The notes under the pieces were generated by a model, which ran no database searches, was not told the DNA's origin, and saw only the letters and a program-made list of their open reading frames with translations. A program made the translations under genes and the position numbers. A stretch of DNA of 64,000 bases, taken from the NCBI GenBank assembly GCA_934432725.1, contig CAKRZE010000003.1, positions 62,001-126,000 of the forward strand. The letters are read 5' to 3'. Shown here one piece after another: positions 18,192 to 28,200 of the stretch; positions within the stretch are counted from its first letter, which is position 1, and every line of letters starts with the position of its first letter. The stretch comes from an uncultured Eubacteriales bacterium (GTDB lineage Bacteria; Bacillota; Clostridia; Oscillospirales; CAG-272).

Positions 18192-19409
18192 ATGACAAAT
18201 CAAAACAGACCGCGGCTCGGTCCGAACGGCGGCAAGCCGAAACGCAGAGCCGCATCCGCTTCACGCAGGGCAGCGGGAAGCGGACTGACAGCGGGAAGGA
18301 TTGTGCGCAGAAGCCTGCTTGTGCTCGGTACGGCGCTTCTGCTTGCGGTTATTTCCGTGTTTACGCTCTGTGCCGTGATTGCGAACGGTCCGAGCGAGAC
18401 CATCCGGAATCAGCTTGTGCTCTCCGCAACACAGGCGAGTGCCACCAAGTGGGTGCCGGGACTGTTTCTGAGCCGCGAGGTTGTGGATGAGATCGTGAAG
18501 GGCAGCCGGGATACCAAAACGGATGTGATTCCGATCAACGATTATACGGGCGAAACCAAAAAGCCGCCCGAAAGCGGGGAAACGCGCGGTCCGGATGAGA
18601 CCGGGGGCGACCCGCCCGCAAAGGACGAATGGGAGGACGCGATTGACGGAATGCTGTACAAGACCTTCAGCGCGCCGAACAGCAAGGTGTACGTCCTTTT
18701 GGTGAAGGATCCCTCAAGGGTGTATGTCGGCGTGTCAGGGGACTTTTACAATTCCTCTACGACCGGAAAGCGCGTTTTTGACATGGTCGCGCAGGAGGGC
18801 TGTATTGCCTGCATCAACGGCGGGGAATATATCGATACCGGAGGCTCGGGCAACGGCGGACAGCCGATGGGTCTGACCTTTTCAAAGGGAAGCTGCGTCT
18901 GGTCGGACGGCAGGACCACAAACTTCTTCGGGCTGGATCAGAACAACAAGCTGATCGTTGCGGAAAGCATGACAAAGGACCGTGCGCTTCAGCTCGGCAT
19001 CCGCGACAGCGTGAGCTTCCAAACCGGAAATATTCTGATTACCAACGATGGGACCAGCGTCAGCCTGCACTATTCTCCGGAAAACACCGCGCGCTCGCAG
19101 AGAACCGCGATCGGGCAGCGGGCGGACGGGACACTGATCCTCCTTGTGACGGACGGCAGGACCGCAAGCTCTCTCGGTGCGACACATGACGAGGTTATCG
19201 ATATGATGGCATCGCTCGGTGCGATTACGGCGGGCATGCTGGACGGCGGCTCCTCCACCATGCTGTATTATGAGAATTATTATACCAAATATAATATTGA
19301 TACCACGTATCTTGACACCTATCAGCTGCAGGGGCTCTGCAATAAGTATAAGGCGTTTACAAAGCCGCGCCGGATTCCCACCTACTTCTGTGTGGCGCCG
19401 CTTTCCTGA
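18192..19409 (+). CDS. Membrane-anchored phosphodiester glycosidase (NAGPA-type) protein
   Basis: 405 aa. Basic N-terminus, one transmembrane helix at about residues 35-58 (LLVLGTALLLAVISVFTLC), a Pro/Glu-rich linker near residues 120-150, then the extracellular phosphodiester glycosidase domain: CINGGEYIDTGG, RTAIGQRADGTLILLVTDGR and MLDGGSSTMLYYE. Relatives remove GlcNAc-1-phosphodiester caps or trim exopolysaccharide and teichoic-acid-like glycans. First gene of a same-strand envelope/signalling series reaching to 25125. Start fixed by the bridged RBS. Confidence 0.88.
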   Translation: MTNQNRPRLGPNGGKPKRRAASASRRAAGSGLTAGRIVRRSLLVLGTALLLAVISVFTLCAVIANGPSETIRNQLVLSATQASATKWVPGLFLSREVVDEIVKGSRDTKTDVIPINDYTGETKKPPESGETRGPDETGGDPPAKDEWEDAIDGMLYKTFSAPNSKVYVLLVKDPSRVYVGVSGDFYNSSTTGKRVFDMVAQEGCIACINGGEYIDTGGSGNGGQPMGLTFSKGSCVWSDGRTTNFFGLDQNNKLIVAESMTKDRALQLGIRDSVSFQTGNILITNDGTSVSLHYSPENTARSQRTAIGQRADGTLILLVTDGRTASSLGATHDEVIDMMASLGAITAGMLDGGSSTMLYYENYYTKYNIDTTYLDTYQLQGLCNKYKAFTKPRRIPTYFCVAPLS

Positions 19410-19430
19410 GCCGAAAAGGAGTATTTTAGG

Positions 19431-20795
19431 ATGAATGATAATAATCAGGGCAGCCGCAATCCGCGGCGTGCCAGCCGCAGACCGAATATGCGTCGGACAG
19501 CGGACAGCTCTGCTCCGGCATCCCGCCCTGTAAGGACGGCTGCGCCGGCGAGACAGGAATCGCGTTCTTACGGATCCGCTGCGCCGCAGCGCGGGAATGT
19601 GCGCACTGCTGCGGGCGGCAGCACATCCGGGAATACGGGCAGAAATGCCGGTGGGCGTGCAAAGAAAAAAATCCCGCTGTTCTATCTGATTTATGCTTCC
19701 GTGATTGTGCTTGTTCTGGCGGCGCTCGCCGTCGGCGTGGCGGCGCTGCGCGCATTTCTGACCGAATATGAGTCGGCACAGCCGATTCATGTCGCCGAAG
19801 AGGTGTTTGAGACCTATTTTGCCAAGCCGGACTATAATAAACTGAAGCAGTATTTCTCTCCCGCCTCCTATACGGAAAAATACGGCTATGAGTCGGACGA
19901 GGCTGCCGTCAGCGCCATGAACGAGTGTGTCAAGGGAAAGAAAATGGCGTTTTTCAAGGCTGCAACAGATCTTGACGGTCAGATCGAATATTCTGTTACG
20001 GCGGACGGCGTGAAGATTGCAACGATTACGCTCAAGGAGTCCGATGAGAAAACAAAGCGCGGGTACGCTCTGTACCGGCTGGATTCCATCAAGCTCTATG
20101 ACGTGATCGGCTACAGCCGTGCGCAGCATCCGGAGACCGATGATCCCGGGATTCCGGAAATCACGTTTACCGTTGTGGCGCCTGCCTCCTATCAGATCAG
20201 TGTTGACGGAACCGTGCTGACGCAGGAGCAGCTGACAAAAAGTTATTTCGATACCGAAACGCTTCGCAATATGCCGTCGGAGTATCAGGGCATTCCGTAT
20301 GCGGAGTATTCCTTTAAGAGCACCGAGCCGCCGGATGCCGTGACCGCGACCGATTCCAACGGGGCTTCCGCCGAGGCGCAGTTTGACGAGAATGCACATA
20401 CCTTCACATTCCCGTTTGTCTATGACAAGCAGCTGGAGCAGGAATATTCCGCTTACGCGATTGAAGCGGCGCAGAAGCTTGCCGCGTATATGCAGGCAGG
20501 GCTTCGCTTTGACGATATTGCGAAATATTATGATCCCTCCGCAAAGCTGTATGCGGAAACGCGCGCCATCGGAGCGGACGCATGGATGGTCAATAAGTAT
20601 GACAGCATGGAGTTCAAGGATGTTTTCTGCGGCGAGTTCTACCGGTACAGCGAGACCTCCTTTGCCTGCCGGGTGTCCATGATACAGATCGGGCACCGCG
20701 CCGGGTATGCGGATTCCACCGACCCGATTGACTATACGTTCTTCTTCCGGCTGGTGGACGGCAAATATCTGATGTACGAGCGGTACAACAACTGA
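19431..20795 (+). CDS. Bitopic membrane protein with extracellular domain, unknown function
   Basis: 454 aa. Residues 1-80 are a disordered, Arg/Ser/Ala-rich cytosolic tail; residues 83-110 (IPLFYLIYASVIVLVLAALAVG) form one transmembrane helix; the rest is an extracellular region with a helical NTF2-like or tethering segment (VAEEVFETYFAKPDYNKLKQYF) and a beta-rich part (EITFTVVAPASYQISVDG), recalling DUF4878/transpeptidase-associated folds, which I cannot confirm. It begins 21 nt after the preceding glycosidase and shares its topology, so the two are probably cotranscribed. Conventional SD AAAAGGAG with ATTTTAGG spacing. Confidence 0.85.
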   Translation: MNDNNQGSRNPRRASRRPNMRRTADSSAPASRPVRTAAPARQESRSYGSAAPQRGNVRTAAGGSTSGNTGRNAGGRAKKKIPLFYLIYASVIVLVLAALAVGVAALRAFLTEYESAQPIHVAEEVFETYFAKPDYNKLKQYFSPASYTEKYGYESDEAAVSAMNECVKGKKMAFFKAATDLDGQIEYSVTADGVKIATITLKESDEKTKRGYALYRLDSIKLYDVIGYSRAQHPETDDPGIPEITFTVVAPASYQISVDGTVLTQEQLTKSYFDTETLRNMPSEYQGIPYAEYSFKSTEPPDAVTATDSNGASAEAQFDENAHTFTFPFVYDKQLEQEYSAYAIEAAQKLAAYMQAGLRFDDIAKYYDPSAKLYAETRAIGADAWMVNKYDSMEFKDVFCGEFYRYSETSFACRVSMIQIGHRAGYADSTDPIDYTFFFRLVDGKYLMYERYNN

Positions 20796-21014
20796 CGCCG
20801 GAGCCCCGGAACGGGAGGTTCTCTGAAGATCTCCCGTGAAGGTCCGGACTGGCGCCCCTCCCGCCTTTTCCGAAGCCGGAAAGACGGAGGGATTCCTTTT
20901 TCGGCGGCATTCTTCGGCTTTTGCCCTGCAAGCGGCGGCAAGCCCGCTTTGCCGATGCGGGAAGCATTGCTTTTCATCGAATTACAAACAGAAGACAGGA
21001 GAAAATAAACGGAT

Positions 21015-22379
21015 ATGGAAATAAAACCGGAGGATCTTTCATACCTCGCCTGCGCCCTGCCCGATTCGGTCAGAGCTTTTCATGAAAGCGGTTATTTCGA
21101 TCGGGAGATTGCCGCGATTGACCGTCTGCTCTCAAAGGAGTCTACGCCCGGTGTTCTGAGAAAGCGGCTTTCGCTTCAGCGTGTGCTGGCGGAGGGAATG
21201 AAGCGGGAATACCCGCTTGATTTTGCACAGGCGCTCGGACGGATGCGGGAGGATATCCCGGATTTTTCCGGAGAGGAGCTTTCCGGGATTCTGGAGGATT
21301 CCGTTGTGGACTGGCACATGGTAAACGGCAAGCCGCATTTTCAGGATTATTTCAAGGGCAGCCTGTACGACAGCCGTCCGGACCTTTGCCGGAGAGCGGG
21401 ACGGGAGGCACGGAACTCCGGCTCTGACGGTGACGAAAATGTTGAGTGCATGAGAAAAAGCGGCGGAAGGGCATTCCGTTACCGGGTCAGATGCTCTGTC
21501 AAGCCTGCTCCGGGAGCCGTGCTTGACGGCGAGAGGGTTCTTGTGCATCTTCCGTACCCCATGCCCTGTGCCTATCAGTCGGACATTGTGCTGCATGAAG
21601 CGTCCGGCGGGGCATATATCGCCGGCTCCGGGCAGAGGACGGTGTCCTTTGACACGGTGTATCATACGGGGGACAGCTATTTTGCGGAATTCTCCTATAC
21701 CATGCGGATGCCGTTCCGCACGCTTTCCTGTGAGAATGTCAGCACGGTGCAGCCCGGGTTCGACACGGAGGAATATCCGCCGCAGATTCTGTTTACCCCG
21801 TATCTCAGGGCTTTGGCAGCGGAAATTGCAGGGGATGAGACCAATCCGCTGCTGCTTGCACGGCGGGTGTACGATTATATCGCTTCCCATACGGTCTATT
21901 CGTATGTGCGGGAATATCTGTACATAGAAAACATAGCGGAGGCATGCCTTCTGAACCGCTTCGGGGACTGCGGTGTCATGTCTCTGGCGTTTATTACACT
22001 GTGCAGAATTCTCGGAATTCCGGCAAGGTGGCAGTCCGGGATGTCGGTTCGTCCCGGGTATATCGGACCGCATGACTGGGCGCAGTTTTATGTGGAGCCG
22101 TTCGGATGGCTGTACTGCGATCCCTCCTACGGCACAGGTGCGCTGCGTGCGGGAAACCGCGTGCGGTATGAGCACTATTTCGGCAATCTTGACCCCTTCC
22201 GCATGATCACCTGCAAGGACATTATGATCCCGTTTGACCCGCCCAAGCGGTTTATGCGGATCGACCCGTACGACAACCAATTCGGGGAGATCGAATGCTC
22301 TGACCGGGGCTTGCGTGCGGGGCAGATCGAAACAGACAGCAGGGTGATTTCCGCCGAGGAGCTTCCGTTCGGACTATGA
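21015..22379 (+). CDS. Transglutaminase-like cysteine protease-fold protein
   Basis: 454 aa, no signal peptide. The transglutaminase-core motif is clear in the C-terminal third: NRFGDCGVMSLAFITLCR (catalytic Cys), GPHDWAQFYVEPFGWLYCDPSYG (His and Asp). It is preceded by a beta-rich domain (residues about 150-260) similar to those that precede such cores. Bacterial members act as peptidases or peptide cyclases or cross-linkers. Located between envelope genes and a sensor kinase, but 134 nt from the kinase start, so cotranscription is possible. Confidence 0.85.
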   Translation: MEIKPEDLSYLACALPDSVRAFHESGYFDREIAAIDRLLSKESTPGVLRKRLSLQRVLAEGMKREYPLDFAQALGRMREDIPDFSGEELSGILEDSVVDWHMVNGKPHFQDYFKGSLYDSRPDLCRRAGREARNSGSDGDENVECMRKSGGRAFRYRVRCSVKPAPGAVLDGERVLVHLPYPMPCAYQSDIVLHEASGGAYIAGSGQRTVSFDTVYHTGDSYFAEFSYTMRMPFRTLSCENVSTVQPGFDTEEYPPQILFTPYLRALAAEIAGDETNPLLLARRVYDYIASHTVYSYVREYLYIENIAEACLLNRFGDCGVMSLAFITLCRILGIPARWQSGMSVRPGYIGPHDWAQFYVEPFGWLYCDPSYGTGALRAGNRVRYEHYFGNLDPFRMITCKDIMIPFDPPKRFMRIDPYDNQFGEIECSDRGLRAGQIETDSRVISAEELPFGL

Positions 22380-22471
22380 ATTCCGTCAGTCCGCAAAGGA
22401 CGTTGACGGCGGGAGGTTTCCGGTGCTCCGTCCGGGCGGAATGACGGCGCTTTTCGGGGCGCAATGCCGAA

Positions 22472-22513
22472 AGAAAGGAGACCTCCGCCCGCTGCGGAGG
22501 TCCGGTGGTCATT
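22472..22513 (+). promoter_or_regulatory. Hairpin-bridged RBS of the sensor kinase gene
   Basis: AGAAAGGA (22472-22479) abuts a perfect 9-bp hairpin, arms GACCTCCGC and GCGGAGGTC (22480-22502, 5-nt loop), then CGGTGGTCATT and ATG at 22514. One of the cleanest examples; the 3' arm itself contains GGAGGT. Confidence 0.8.
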
Positions 22514-24460
22514 ATGATACAGAACGCGGAAAAGCGGCGGCATACCGTCTTTTTGATTTTCCTCTTTTTCGGGATAGTCACGGCGTTTTTCTATCTTATG
22601 ATCGGTGTTGCCATGCCGAAATACAAAGCCGCATCGACCAAGGATCAGATCACGGATACGGATTTATCCCGGGACTGTATCTGTCTGGATTCTTCCCACG
22701 CGGAGGTATATGCGGGGCGGCTGTACGGCAGCGGAGATTTTGCCGCAGGGGCGCCTTCGGCAGGGGACAGCGGAGCGAAATTTCGGACCAGCCGGATCGT
22801 GCTTCCGCTCAAGGCGGGCAAGACCTACGGGATTATGGGACAAACGGCGACCTATGCGCAGAGGGTGTATGTGAACGGGGAGCTTCTGTCGGAGGTCGGA
22901 ACGGTCAGCGACAGTCCGGACGGCTTCGTCCCGCGGACCGATCTTTATACGGTATATTTCACGCCTTCGGGGGATACCACCGAAATCATCATTCAGAACG
23001 CATGGTTCAATCACAGAAGCGGTGCGTTTCATAAGATTTTTCTTGCCGAGCAGGGGGTCATTTCCCATATGGAGCGGGCGCAGACGCTTTGCGACGGCTT
23101 GATTGCGGGAACGCTTCTGGCTATGGCGATTTTCTTTTTCGGCATGGTTCTGTTCCGCACCTCAAACCTTGCGATGCTGTATTTCTCCCTGTCCTGTCTG
23201 TGCGCCGCATTGAACTATTTAATTTACGAAAGCAAGCAGATTATGGTCTTTTTTCCCAGTCTGAATTGGTATACGGGACATAAAATCGAGCTTTTGACGA
23301 ATATTTATTATTTTCTGTTCCTCGCGCTGTTTGCCCTTGCGACACTGCGGGTAAGCCCCGGAAAGCGGCTTGCGGTGCTGCTTCTCTTGCCGCCGGGGGC
23401 ACTGACACTGTACTATATTGCGGCTCCGTCCGTTGTGTACACAAGATATACGGTTCCGGTCGGCGCCTGCATGCTGCTTTATGAGCTTTTTGCGGTATCG
23501 GCGCTTTGGATTCTTGCAGCCGGGGGGAAAAAGCTCGGGCAGCCGGACAACCTGATCGTGTGTCTGTCACCGCTTTTGGTTCTGATCGTGTCCGTCATTG
23601 AAGGGGCAACGTATTTCTCGCATATTCTGTATCTGCGGGCATACGCCATGATCCTTCTCGCGTTTTGCAACGCGCTTGTTCTGACGATTCATTTGTCCCG
23701 CACCGAAAAACGGCTGAACGAGGCGAAACAGCGGGAGCTTGAAATCGCAGAGGAAAACGCGATGCTGGAAAAGATGAACAGCCTGAAGAACGAGTTCATG
23801 CGAAACATTGCTCATGAGATGAAGACGCCTTTGACTGTGATGAGCGGCTATGCCCAGCTCACCGGCAGACAGATACGGAGAAATGCGGTGAATGAGGAGA
23901 CCTCCGGCAACCTTGACACGATTGCGCGGGAGGCGGAGCGGCTGTCCGATATGGTGACGCGGCTGCTGGACGTAACGTATCACAGTGCGGATGAGAAGGC
24001 TGCGGGCTGCTTTCGGGCGCGTGAGCTGCTTGACGATGCGGCGGCGGTATGCCGTCCGGTGCTTGCAAAAAATGAGAATCAGCTCCGGATTAACTGCGGA
24101 AGCGTGCGGGACATTGCGGCAGGCAGGGAAATGCTTTTGCAGGTTCTGATCAATCTTGCCATCAATTCCAATAAGCATACCGAGGGCGGCACCGTTGTGC
24201 TTCAGGCGGAGGATGATGCGGAAAACGACGGCATGGTAAGGTTTTCCGTTTCCGACAGCGGAACCGGTATATCCAAAGAGGCTTTGCCGCACGTTTTTGA
24301 GCGGGGCTACAGCACCGATGGCGGAAGCGGTCTGGGACTGACGATCTGCCGTGACATCGTGGAGTCAATGGGCGGCATGATTGCCGTGGAAAAAACGGAC
24401 AGAAGCGGCACGACGGTCTGCTTCCTTGTGCCGGCAGAAAGGGGAGTGCAGGAAGCGTGA
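22514..24460 (+). CDS. 7TM-type sensor histidine kinase
   Basis: 648 aa. N-terminal membrane helix (residues about 10-32), an extracellular beta-sandwich region (about 33-185) similar to 7TMR-DISM sensors, seven hydrophobic segments (about 190-400), a short coiled coil (ELEIAEENAMLEKMNSLKNE), then the kinase: H-box FMRNIAHEMKTPLTV, N-box INLAINSNKH, G1 VSDSGTGIS, F-box HVFERGYS and G2 GSGLGLTICRDI. All catalytic motifs are intact. Its stop overlaps the regulator start (GTGA), so the two-component pair is coupled. The ligand may be a carbohydrate or envelope signal, given the neighbours; that is inference. Confidence 0.93.
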   Translation: MIQNAEKRRHTVFLIFLFFGIVTAFFYLMIGVAMPKYKAASTKDQITDTDLSRDCICLDSSHAEVYAGRLYGSGDFAAGAPSAGDSGAKFRTSRIVLPLKAGKTYGIMGQTATYAQRVYVNGELLSEVGTVSDSPDGFVPRTDLYTVYFTPSGDTTEIIIQNAWFNHRSGAFHKIFLAEQGVISHMERAQTLCDGLIAGTLLAMAIFFFGMVLFRTSNLAMLYFSLSCLCAALNYLIYESKQIMVFFPSLNWYTGHKIELLTNIYYFLFLALFALATLRVSPGKRLAVLLLLPPGALTLYYIAAPSVVYTRYTVPVGACMLLYELFAVSALWILAAGGKKLGQPDNLIVCLSPLLVLIVSVIEGATYFSHILYLRAYAMILLAFCNALVLTIHLSRTEKRLNEAKQRELEIAEENAMLEKMNSLKNEFMRNIAHEMKTPLTVMSGYAQLTGRQIRRNAVNEETSGNLDTIAREAERLSDMVTRLLDVTYHSADEKAAGCFRARELLDDAAAVCRPVLAKNENQLRINCGSVRDIAAGREMLLQVLINLAINSNKHTEGGTVVLQAEDDAENDGMVRFSVSDSGTGISKEALPHVFERGYSTDGGSGLGLTICRDIVESMGGMIAVEKTDRSGTTVCFLVPAERGVQEA

Positions 24461-25125
24461 ATGTGATTCTTTTGGTGGAGGATAATCCCCATATCATGAA
24501 AATCAACCGCGCCTCATTGATCATGGAGGGATATCAGGTGCTTCAGGCGACCTGTGCGGAGGAGTGTCTGAACCTCCTTCGGACAAACGATGTCGATCTG
24601 ATTATTCTGGATGTGATGCTGCCGGACGGAAGCGGCATTGAGCTTTGCGCGGATATCAGGCATAAATATGAGATACCGATCCTGTTTCTTTCTGCGCTCG
24701 GGGAGAGTGCGGATATCATCGCGGCGCTCCGGGCGGGCGGAGACGATTATCTTGCAAAGCCTTACGACATCAACGTGCTGCTTGCCCGGGTGGAGGCGCG
24801 CCTGCGGACCTCCTATCGGGAAAAGCGCTTCTTCCGGTTCGGAAATCTGAAATTCGACACGGCGGCGCGGATCGGATATTGCAGAGACAGCGAGCTTTCC
24901 CTGACGCAGAAGGAGTTTTCGCTGCTTTTGCAGCTGGCGCGCGGAAACGGACAGATCATCACAAAGGAGGCTCTGTTTGAATGCGTATGGGGACGCCCTC
25001 TTGCCGGGGACAGTACGGCGCTTTATACGGCGGTGTCCCGGCTCAATACAAAGCTGGCGGAGGAGCAGGCGCAGGTGACGATTTCTTATCTGCGAAACAG
25101 AGGGTATTTGCTGGAGACGGTATAG
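24457..25125 (+). CDS. OmpR-family response regulator
   Basis: 222 aa. Receiver domain residues 1-115 with acidic pocket VEDN, phospho-acceptor in DLIILDVMLPDGSG (Asp near 51), switch residues and YLAKPYD (conserved Lys). The C-terminal winged helix (about 125-222) shows LTQKEFSLLLQLARGNGQIIT and ISYLRNRGYLLETV. GTG start overlaps the kinase stop by 4 nt. A terminator overlaps the stop codon. Likely targets are nearby envelope genes, but no direct repeat operator was found. Confidence 0.95.
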   Translation: MNVILLVEDNPHIMKINRASLIMEGYQVLQATCAEECLNLLRTNDVDLIILDVMLPDGSGIELCADIRHKYEIPILFLSALGESADIIAALRAGGDDYLAKPYDINVLLARVEARLRTSYREKRFFRFGNLKFDTAARIGYCRDSELSLTQKEFSLLLQLARGNGQIITKEALFECVWGRPLAGDSTALYTAVSRLNTKLAEEQAQVTISYLRNRGYLLETV

Positions 25126-25140
25126 TCTCCGGCTTTTTTT
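25111..25140 (+). terminator. Terminator of the two-component operon
   Basis: 8-bp stem CTGGAGAC / GTCTCCGG (one G-U), 6-nt loop, then seven T. The stop codon TAG lies inside the loop and stem. Confidence 0.85.
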
Positions 25141-25244
25141 ATGGCTTACAATTCTGCAAGGTTCCGTTTCCGGCGATTCATTTCCTGTATACTGTATGCG
25201 GAGCTTTTATTTTTGAATTTGCAGGAAAAGAGGTAAGGCAGAGG

Positions 25245-28200
25245 ATGTATACTACAAACGACCGGCACTTTTTTAGGGGTACCGGAAGAAAAATGTCTTC
25301 GGTGAGGAGGCAGCTTGCCGCAAGGATTGCCGCGGCGCTGCTCAGTCTTGTCACAGTCATCGGATTGCTTCCTTATACCGTATTGGCAGACAGCGCTGCC
25401 GCTTCTGACGCAGCCCGGGGCGATCAGCGGTTCGGCAGTCTGATCGATCCGGGAAAGCCCTCCGGCTATTCGGATACAATGATGAATCCCTATGGCTATG
25501 GGCAGGGACAGAGGTTCCTGCTTTCCGAGCAGAACGAGCTGCTTCTGTACTATACCTTTGATACGGATAAAAATCCGCAGCACAGATATACCGCATGGTA
25601 TGATTCATATGAGAAGGGAAAGGGGACCAGCCTGCGCGACAAGCGTGACGGCTTCGGCAGCTTCGGCATGTATGACGGTACGCAGGCATACGCGTATGTC
25701 GAAGCGGTCGGCTTTGACCCGAACGGGACCGGCCGCAGGGATCACGTTGCCTATGTCGGGTATGAAAACGGCAGCACCGGAGGCGAAAAGGGATATGTTC
25801 TGTGGGTGCTGAATACGGTTTCCGGTCAGCAGTACGGACCCTTCCGCGTAAGCAACGGCGCCTGCGGATGGCTTGAAAAAAACAGCGCGGATCTGTATGC
25901 CGGCAGCAATTTCTTTAATATTGCGGCGGGCGATTTCAACGGCGACGGCAGGGATGATCTTGTGATCAGCGTGGTGGATGACAACGGCAGCTACGGCTTA
26001 TCTCAGCTTCGGTTCGCAAACGGCTCGGTTCAGACCGTTTCACGCGAAAACAGGAAGCTTCTGCATCCGGTCTACCGTTCCGCTGTTTCCGAAATTAATT
26101 TCGGAAAGGACGGGGGAAAAGCAAAGGATAAGCTCTCGGTTGACCTTGCTGTGGGTGATTTCAACGGAGACGGAATCGATGATCTTGCCGTTTTGTCCTA
26201 TCCGAATTACGGCAATGCACTGAACAAAAACGCCAAACTGAAGGATGTCCGCTTTGGCATGCCGTATCTTTCCGTGGCACACGGAAAAGCCGGGTCGGGA
26301 TGCATTCTGGATGAGGCTGCCGCTGCCCGGTATCTGGATGCCGGCACGCGGACGATGCGCTTGCTGCACGGAATTGAAATGGAATTAGACCATGTGACGA
26401 TGTTTTGCAGCGCTGTGACGGCGGGCGATATCGATAACGACGGCAGGGACGAGATCATAACTGCCGGATACGAGGGTGTGTCTTTGGCGGATGAAGGCAA
26501 AGGGGTCGAATATATGGCGCTTTCCCCGACGCATCTTTTATACGGTTCCTTTTTTGTCGAAGGCGGAAAGCTTACCCTGATCGAATATCAGGAGCTTGCG
26601 ATGAACGCGTGGACAAAGGAAGACAGCGGTATGAACGATGACGTCGGTCCGAAGTTTTCGGTCGCGGCGGCTGCAATCGACGGAAAGGGAAGCCGGGAGC
26701 GCATCTTTATCAGCGGCGATATGTACAAGTGCCAGCCTGAGAGCAACAAGCTGTATATCCAGCCCTCGGATACGAGGGAGGATCTGAGGGAGTCGCCCTT
26801 GACGCTGAACTATTTCAGATCTGCCGATAAGCATGTGAAGGCGGGTACGGTCGGCAAAAGCTATATTGCTTCCGTAGCGGTCGGAAACTTTGAGGAGACA
26901 ACAGATGGGCGCTGCCAGATCGCCTATGTTGTGGGGCTTCAGAACGCAAACCGTCAGCACAAGTATTCTTTCTCGGTTCATATTGCGGGCGGGAATGAAT
27001 ATGCCGATGGTTCTGCCAGGAATTATTACTGTGCGACCGGCGATTACATCTTTTATGAGCAGAGCTTCGGTCTGGACAAGCGCCCGAACTGCGTGGCTGT
27101 CGCGATTGACCGCGACAATGACGGGATTGTTGCCAGCTATCGCGGGGCTGCCTATGCATGGAGCGATCCGCAGGTGCGCGCGATCCTGCAGGCGTCTCCC
27201 TATTTTGCGGAGCTGAATGACGGCGTTCACTATGAGTTTCTGAACGATACGCCGGAGACGACCTATGCAACGTCCGTGACCTATACCTTTGAAACGTCAA
27301 ATTCCAAATCCGTTTCCTTCGGCGCAGGGTTTGCCGGCGAAATGGCAGGGGGAGTCGGACCGCAGGTCGAGCTTCGGGCGGGCTATGCGATGGACTGGTG
27401 CGAGGCGTTTACTAAAACACTGGAAACGAGCGTGACAAACTCCTTCAGCGCGGGCTTCTACGATACGGTGGTGATTTACCGCACGCCGGTCTTTGTCTAC
27501 AGCTATGACATCTGGTACCGGGATGCGGACGGAAACCCGAAGACCGATATCCTGCAATATTCCATTCCGAAGGCGCCGCGGTATGAGCAGCTTTCCATAG
27601 ACCGCTATAATGAATTCGTTGATTATTACAACGGGCTGATGCAGGCAGGCGCGGAGGAAAAGGGAATTCCGGAAGAGGATTACCGGAAGACGTTTATGCA
27701 GAAGCTTATGGCTGAGGACCTCTTCCTTGGGCATGAGGGCGATCCCTATGGGTACTACATGGACGGCGTTTCCGGCGGGCTTGACCCGATTCCGGAGCAG
27801 TACGGGCTGCTGCTCAGGCTGTCTGCCAACGCTGGGCAGAACCAGATTGAATATTCCTATTCGGAATCGGAGGGAGAAACCAAGGAGATTTCGCATGGCT
27901 TCACCTTTGATCTGACCATAACCGGAGGCTTTGATATCGGTGCGGTTTCCGCGCGGGCGGGCGGCTATGTCAGCCTTCAGTATATGAAAGGGAACTCCGT
28001 TACAAGGACACACGGCACAGGCACCTCCTTCAGCGGAACCGTCATGGGAATCAACGGAAAGGAAATGCAGGAGGCTGGGCTTGATCCCGATGCGTGGAGC
28101 TTTAACTGGAGACTTGCCAAATGGGACTCCAATTTGAAGGACAACTCCGAAAACAGCACGGGGAAGGTCCCGGTGATCGGTTATGTGCTGAGTCAGGTGC